Assembly (NCBI GenBank): GCA_963666945.2
Contig: CAXXRT010000027.1
Coordinates: 1 to 11,389 of the forward strand
DNA: 11,389 nucleotides
Reading direction: 5' to 3'
Source: G963666945 sp963666945
Lineage (GTDB): Bacteria; Bacteroidota; Bacteroidia; Bacteroidales; Marinifilaceae
The stretch's first letter is position 1. Each line of letters starts with the position of its first letter. Under the pieces are notes generated by a model that had not been told where the DNA came from, made no database searches, and worked only from the letters and a program-made list of their open reading frames with translations. This document shows, in pieces, positions 6,719-11,389 of this stretch. The position numbers and the translations under genes were made by a program.

Positions 6719-8810
6719 ATGAATAAGAATACTGCTGATTTACTGCAAGGTTTAAATAATATAAGGAATATAGGGATAATAGCGCATATTGATGCTGGCA
6801 AAACAACCCTAACTGAGCGTTTTTTTATATTACTCAGGAAAGACTCATCGTATTGGAGATATTGATAATGGCAATACAGTTATGGATTATTTGGATGAAG
6901 AACGCGCAAGAGGGATAACAATTGTTGCTGCCGCCGCATCTTTTCAGTGGAAGAATAATTTATATCATCTAATTGATACTCCGGGACATATAGATTTTAC
7001 TGCTGAGGTTGAACGTTCATTGCGGGTTATTTCCGGTGCTGTTGTCATATTCAGCGCAGTGGAAGGTGTTGAAGCACAGAGCGAAAAGGTATGGCGTCAA
7101 TCCCAAAAATATAATGTTGCCAAAATCGCATTTATTAATAAAATGGATAGGATGGGTGCCTCTTTTGAGAGGGTGTATGAAGACATAAAATCAAAATTTT
7201 CAGATGTAAAAGTTGCTCCATTTCAAATTCCTGTAGGGGAAGAGTCTTTTTTTAAAGGAGTTATAGATCTGATTGAAATGAAGATGCTGAAATTTGAGGG
7301 TGAAGACGGTGGAATTGTAAAACTGGAAGAAATACCTGAAGATATTCTTGATCATGCAAATCTTTATAGGGATGAAATGGTTTCTGTACTTGCTGAATTA
7401 TCTGATGAAATTGCAGAATTCTATTTGGGAGAAGCTGATATTTCTGTTGATTTATTAAAGAGTGAGACAAGAAGATTAGTAATTGAAAATAAATTATGTC
7501 CGGTTTTTACAGGTTCTGCCAGAAGAAATATTGGAGTCCAACCAGTATTGAATGCAATCGGTGAATATCTTCCAACTCCATTGGACCATCCGGTATATAA
7601 AGGGATTTCAGTTAAAAATGAAGATGAAGAAAAAGAAATTCATATTGATGATCCTGCTTTTTGCGGTTTGATATTCAAAATCGTTGCCAGCGAAACTGCT
7701 GATTTGCTTTATTTAAGAACTTACAGCGGGAGGCTTGGCATTGACTCCACTGTATATAATCCCAGGACAAAAGAGAAAATTAAAATAAGACGGATTTTAC
7801 GTCTTTATTCAAAAAAGGTTGAACCGGTTGATGAAGTTGGCCCGGGCGATATTGTTGCTTTAGTTGGTGTAAAAAATATTACAACTGGAGATACATTATG
7901 TTCTGTTGCCAATCCGGTTATTCTTGAAGGTGTATCATTTCCCGAACCGGTTATTTCTATGGCAATTGAACCGAAATCTTCAAAAGACAAAGACAAACTT
8001 GCTTCTTCTCTTGGACTACTATGTCGTGAGGATCCTACTTTATTTATGGATATCCATGAAAATACAGGACAGTATATTTTATCGGGAATGGGAGAACTGC
8101 ATTTAGAGATTAACTGTAAAAGGCTGGAAAAAGAATTTAATTTGGTTATTAGGCATGGTGCACCTAGGGTTGTATACAGGGAAACTTTAAAAGATTCTAC
8201 TATTGAAACTGGCATATTAACACAGGCCATTGGTGAAACTGAATACCATGCTGAGGTGGATATAGAATTTGAACCTACTTCTAAAAGTGATGTCGGCATT
8301 GAAGTAATCTGTGATATTAAAAATAAAAAGAATATTCCAAAATCATGGCAGAGAACCGCTGAGGAAACATTAAATAATGGATTGAAAACCGGAGGCAACT
8401 GGGGATATCCACTAATTTACATTAAAGCCAGGATTGTTGAAATAAGGGGTACTGCTGAAAAAACTATTGACAGTATTGTTGCCGGTGCTGTTCTAAATGC
8501 AGTCCAGAAAACAATAAGAAAAGGAACAAAACTTTATGAGCCTATTACAAGTTTAGAAATAATGAGCCCCGAGTCTACAATAGGGGAAATTACAGGATAC
8601 TTGCAGGCCAGAAGGGCTGTTATTCATAATATTGAAACTTTACCTGATATTAAAAAATTATCCTGTGAGGTACCGTTGGCTGAAATGTTTGGTTTTAGTA
8701 AAGCTCTTCCTAAACTTTCTGGTGGACGTGCCTCTTTTAGCATGGAGCCATGTGGTTATCAGGAAATTTCAGAGGTTGATTTAAATAGAATAATGGGAAT
8801 TGCAAATTAA
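6719..8810 (+). CDS. Elongation factor G family GTPase, probably an EF-G paralogue (one frameshift)
   Basis: ATG 6719 opens NIRNIGIIAHIDAGKTTLTE, the EF-G P-loop (22-30). The T7 run at 6820-6826 carries one base too many; deleting it joins TERF to LYYSGKTHRIGDIDNGNTV and the rest, giving 696 residues, the normal EF-G length. Other GTPase motifs are intact: ERARGITI (switch I), DTPGH (86-90) and NKMD (140-143). Domain II, the domain III signature SGMGELHLEI, domain IV and the C-terminal domain V (LSGGRASFSMEPCGYQEI) are all present. EF-G drives ribosome translocation with GTP; some paralogues act mainly with RRF in ribosome recycling. Features such as VWRQSQKYNVAK and GAVVIFSAVEGVEAQSE recall that second class, and the gene lies beside purM rather than rpsL/rpsG/tuf, so I favour a paralogue, but this is inference. 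It is probably cotranscribed with purM, 31 bases downstream. Confidence 0.93.
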
Positions 8811-8841
8811 AATATAAAATAAAAATTATAATGGGACTACT

Positions 8842-9880
8842 ATGACTGAAAAAAAATCTTCTTATTCAAAAGCCGGTGTAGATATTGATTTTGCACAGAA
8901 ACTTTTAAAAAGTGTTAAAACAAAAATTGCTGAGGCAAAAAGGCCTGAAGTATTAGCCCCAATTGGTGGTTTTGGCGGACTTTTTTCAAATAGACTTGTC
9001 CAAATATAAAAATCCTGTGATGGTTTCAAGTATTGATGGTGTTGGTACAAAGATCATGGTTGCTTTAATGATGAACAAATTTGATACAATTGGTTATGAT
9101 ATTGTTAATCACTGTATTAATGATATAGCTGTCCAGGGAGCCGAACCTGTCTATTTTATGGATTATTTTGGTACAGGAAAACTTAAAAGCCCTCAGTATG
9201 AAGAAGTATTGTTTGGAATAGCTGATGCATGTCAGAAAAATAACTGTGCGGTTTTAGGTGGAGAAACAGCTGAAATGCCTGGGATGTACGGAGATGATTT
9301 TGATTTAGTAGGCTGTATTACAGGTATTGTTGAGAAAGACAGAATAATTTCAGGTGAAAATATTAAAGCTGGGCATGTCGCAATAGGATTGGCTTCAAAC
9401 GGGCTTCATACAAATGGATATAGTTTAGCGCGTCAGATTTTATTTAAAGAAGCTGGTTATAAAGTTGATACTTATCTTGACGAATTGGGTGAAACTGTTG
9501 GAGAAGCATTGTTACACCCGCATATTTGTTATTGGAAAGCAGTTAGCGCTGCCTTGGATTCGGGAATAACACTTGATGGTATTGCACATATTACCGGTGG
9601 TGGTTTATATGATAATGTTCCCAGGATATTGCCTGAAAATGTTGATGTAGAATTTCATAAAGAAGCCTTGCCGATACTTCCTATTTTCAAATTGATGCAG
9701 AGGATTAGTGATGTTGAAGAGAGGGAATTATACAGGGTTTTCAATATGGGAATCGGCATGGTTTGGCTTGTCCCTGAAAATGAAAAGGAAAAAACTATTG
9801 AGATTATAGAAAATGCAGGATACAAAGCTGCAGTTTGCGGGAAAGTAAAAACAGGTTCTAAGAAGATAGAAGTTGTGTAA
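8842..9880 (+). CDS. purM: Phosphoribosylformylglycinamidine cyclo-ligase (AIR synthetase) (one frameshift)
   Basis: This enzyme closes the imidazole ring in purine synthesis, converting FGAM and ATP to AIR in the cytosol. From ATG 8842 the N-terminus has YSKAGVDI (8-15) and GGFGGLF. The T6 run at 8981-8986 has one excess base; deleting it gives GGLFQIDLSKYKNPVMVSSI and a 345-residue protein, the family length. Diagnostic motifs follow: SSIDGVGTK (62-70), NDIAVQGAEPVYFMDY, GGETAEMPGMY (139-149), GLHTNGYSLAR, AHITGGGLYDNVPRILP and FNMGIGM. No other purine gene is adjacent. It follows the EF-G gene by 31 bases, so an operon is likely although the functions are unrelated. No hairpin with a T run follows it. 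Confidence 0.96.
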
Positions 9881-9921
9881 TGCTAATTTATTCGATGAAA
9901 TAAAATATAAGCCCTAGATGC

Positions 9922-10001
9922 CAACCCAATTTAATCTTAATTCAACAGCGTTAGGTATTAATCCTATGGAAAATTCGTAAAATAATTATCCGATAGGATA
10001 A
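9922..10001. repeat. Left copy of a hairpin-rich repeat flanking the transposase relic
   Basis: It begins CAACCC (9922-9927), contains TAGG...CCTA (9952-9966) and ends in a perfect hairpin, TTATCC-GATA-GGATAA (9986-10001). The same three elements in the same order, with nearly the same spacing (64 versus 68 bases from CAACCC to TTATCC), occur to the right of the transposase fragment at 10208-10291. The copies are too diverged to be a recent duplication. The first hairpin is not preserved here, since CAACCC lacks its partner GGGTTG. Confidence 0.5.
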
Positions 10002-10201
10002 AAGAGAAACAGTTTTGTCCAAATTTTACATCATGGCAAAATGGGTATGGGGCATTTTCGTCTTCGATTAATGATAAAGAGAGATTGACTAAATACATTA
10101 TTGATCAGGAAGAGCATCATAGAAAGATATCATTTGCTGATGAATATAAGAGTTTATTAGATGAAGCCGGAATAAAATTTGATAAAAAATATTTAGAATA
10201 A
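9986..10201 (+). pseudogene. C-terminal remnant of a Y1 (IS200/RAYT-like) transposase
   Basis: An open stretch of 71 codons ends at TAA 10199-10201 and has no proper start. The sequence reads ...FCPNFTSWQNGYGAF..., then YIIDQEEHHRKISF and EAGIKFDKKYLE. This order (WQxGYGAFS, YIxxQxxHH, SFxxEYxxLL, GIxxDxKYL) is the C-terminal end of Y1 transposases of the REP-associated/IS200-like group, which cut single-stranded DNA at hairpins using an HUH motif and one Tyr. The HUH motif and the upstream catalytic part are absent; a TAA at 9983 and hairpin DNA replace them. It is therefore a deletion relic, not a functional gene. Unlike the other breaks in the window, one base change cannot restore it. Confidence 0.85.
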
Positions 10202-10207
10202 TTTGTT

Positions 10208-10291
10208 CAACCCATTTAGGGTTGATATTGATTGAATACATGAACCATAGGTTAACACCTATTGCTATTTATATTTTATCCTGTCGGATAA
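10208..10291. repeat. Right copy of the hairpin-rich repeat, three stem-loops
   Basis: Three perfect 6-bp stem-loops occur in 84 bases, starting 6 bases after the transposase stop: CAACCC-ATTTA-GGGTTG (10208-10224), ATAGGT-TAAC-ACCTAT (10247-10262) and TTATCC-TGTC-GGATAA (10276-10291). The third stem has the same arms as the hairpin at 9986-10001. Such palindromic arrays next to a Y1 transposase resemble the REP/BIME-like substrates of RAYT enzymes. Whether these are recognised by this family is inference. Confidence 0.62.
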
Positions 10292-10435
10292 CTATTTAGA
10301 TATAATCAGCTTTCCATTGTTAAGCTTTGGTATGACAAGCTGAATGTTGGGGTTAATTCTCTAAGGTTGCCTTGGGGAGTGGATACAGTTTATTTTGTTT
10401 AGAGTGTTTATTAATAAGAGATTAGGATTTGGTTT
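10292..10435 (+). other. moeA upstream region with candidate RNA stem-loops
   Basis: A non-coding stretch. It contains CAGCTT (10307-10312) and AGCTT (10323-10327), both able to pair with AAGCTG/AAGCT at 10337-10342, and a bulged hairpin CTCT-AAGG-TTG-CCTT-GG-GGAG (10359-10379). A short open frame runs through it to TAG 10402 (ending WGVDTVYFV), but it has no start and no recognised homology. It could be a leader of moeA or more mobile-element debris. I saw no clear promoter boxes. Confidence 0.3.
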
Positions 10436-11389
10436 ATGGTTACATTTAAAGAAGCATACGATATTGTTTTAAGCCACGTAAGGCATATGCCTTCTGAACG
10501 TGTTGATATAAAAAGATCTTTAGGGCGTATTTTAGCGGAAAGTGTTATTTCTGATTTAGATATGCCGCCTTTTAATAAGTCTGCAATGGATGGTTATGCA
10601 TGCAGGGTTGAAGATGTAGATAAAGAGCTGGAAATGATTGAAATTATCCAGGCAGGTGTAATACCGCAAAAAAACTGTTAACTCCGGGCAATGTTCTAAA
10701 ATTATGACCGGGGCTATGATGCCGAAAGGTGCGGATACAGTAATTATAGTTGAAGAAAGTAAAGAGATTGACGGGAAAGTTACATTTACTCCGGAAAAGA
10801 AAAATTTTAGATATAAATGCCGGGGATAATATTTGTTTTAAGGGCGAAGATATTCGAAAGGATGATGTTGTTTTAAGCAAAGGTATAAAAATTAGGCCTG
10901 AGCATATTGCCGTATTAGCAACTGTAGGATCTGTTAATCCGCTTGTTTATTGCCAGCCGAAAGTCGGTATTATTGCTACAGGCAGCGAACTTGTTGAACC
11001 ATACGGAAAAGCTGAAGGGCCGAAAATAAGGAATAGCAACAGTTATCAATTAACAGCTCAGGTTGAGAGAGTACCGGCAATTCCAAAATATTATGGGATT
11101 GCTGAAGATACGGAAGATGCTATTAATTCAGCAATTTCGATCGCTATGGAGGAAAACGATGTTGTCCTGATCTCTGGCGGGGTTTCAATGGGTGATTATG
11201 ACCTGGTGCCGGGTATACTGAAAAAGAATGGTGTAAAACTTTTATTTGACAGTATAGAAATAAAACCTGGTAAACCGGTAAATTTCGGGATTTCAGATAA
11301 AGCTGTTTGTTTTGGATTGCCGGGCAATCCTGTTTCGACATTTGTCCAGTTCGAGATTTTAGTGAAACCTTTTTTATATAAAATGATGG
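10436..11389 (+). CDS. moeA: Molybdopterin molybdenumtransferase MoeA, 3' end beyond window (two frameshifts)
   Basis: MoeA inserts molybdenum into adenylylated molybdopterin, the last step of Moco synthesis. ATG 10436 leads to MPPFNKSAMDGYA (43-55), the family signature. Deleting one base of the A7 run at 10668-10674 restores GVIPQKTVNSGQCSKIMTGA. Deleting one from A5 at 10800-10804 (or the adjoining T4) restores EKKILDINAGDNICFKGEDI. The frame then stays open to the edge (317 residues of an expected ~400), with GIIATGSEL, the MPT-binding SGGVSMGDYDLVP (246-258), EIKPGKPVNFG and GLPGNPVS (293-300). All motifs of domains I-III are in order; the C-terminal domain IV is missing only because the window ends. 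No other Moco gene is visible. A weak purine-rich stretch precedes the ATG. Confidence 0.94.

Larger units (their letters stand above)
9922..10291. mobile_element. Relic of a RAYT/IS200-like element bounded by hairpin repeats
   Basis: The unit consists of a left hairpin repeat, the transposase C-terminus and a right hairpin repeat, inserted between purM and moeA, about 40 bases after purM. The exact ends are not defined because IS200-type elements make no target duplication or terminal inverted repeats. The element probably lost the first two thirds of its gene. Confidence 0.5.

Noticed and set aside
7805..8398. A 197-codon minus-strand open frame inside the EF-G gene
   Set aside because: Antisense shadow of a conserved coding region; Ser/Pro-rich nonsense composition and no ribosome binding site.
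9922..10291. CRISPR array in the repeated hairpin region
   Set aside because: Only two diverged copies with a coding relic between them, no regular spacers and no cas genes.
1108..10804. Programmed ribosomal frameshifting as the cause of the broken frames
   Set aside because: No downstream stimulatory structures or SD-like elements recur, the genes are unrelated, and run bases and lengths vary (including C4 and A5). Sequencing over-calls explain all sites at once.

Overview
The window is AT-rich DNA from a Gram-negative-type bacterium. It encodes a lipoprotein with a lipobox, a HlyD-family envelope protein, bacterial tRNA-Val, PurM, MoeA and an EF-G. I cannot fix the phylum. The second-type EF-G and the RAYT-like transposase relic would fit a PVC-group (Lentisphaerae-like) or spirochaete-like lineage, but that is a guess. 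Shine-Dalgarno sequences are visible for some genes (GGAGGT before the acetyltransferase-like gene) and weak for others.

The dominant property is that seven genes are interrupted by nine or ten single-base frameshifts. Every one lies in a homopolymer run and every one is cured by deleting exactly one base. After correction each gene becomes a full-length or cleanly joined family member: ferritin-like protein, YiaV/HlyD (two shifts), DUF3302, coiled-coil protein, lipoprotein hydrolase, EF-G, PurM and MoeA (two shifts). I infer homopolymer over-calls in the sequencing rather than gene decay, and I annotate whole genes across the breaks. Residue numbers below refer to the corrected proteins.

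Layout. (1) 1-839, minus: a receiver-PAS signalling protein, probably the front of a histidine kinase, cut by the window edge. (2) 914-1561, plus: a divergent gene with a good sigma70-type promoter, a small ferritin-like helical protein and a strong hairpin terminator shared with the converging cluster. (3) 6112 down to 1573, minus: an envelope-related cluster in the order acetyltransferase-like, lipoprotein alpha/beta hydrolase, exported coiled-coil protein, DUF3302 (YiaW-like) and HlyD-family adaptor (YiaV-like). The last two abut exactly once corrected, as in the YiaW/YiaV pair known from enterobacteria. (4) 6344-6525, minus: two identical tandem tRNA-Val(UAC) genes. (5) 6719-9880, plus: an EF-G family GTPase followed 31 bp later by purM. 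(6) 9881-10435: a relic of a Y1 (IS200/RAYT-like) transposase, reduced to its C-terminus and flanked by two similar sets of hairpin repeats, then a structured leader-like stretch. (7) 10436 to the end, plus: moeA, truncated by the window edge.

The housekeeping genes on the right (translation, purine synthesis, molybdenum cofactor) share no pathway and look like ordinary chromosome. No convincing new defence or metabolic system is visible. The most worthwhile items are the uniform frameshifts, the hairpin-flanked transposase relic, the hydrolase/coiled-coil/DUF3302/HlyD cluster and the moeA leader.
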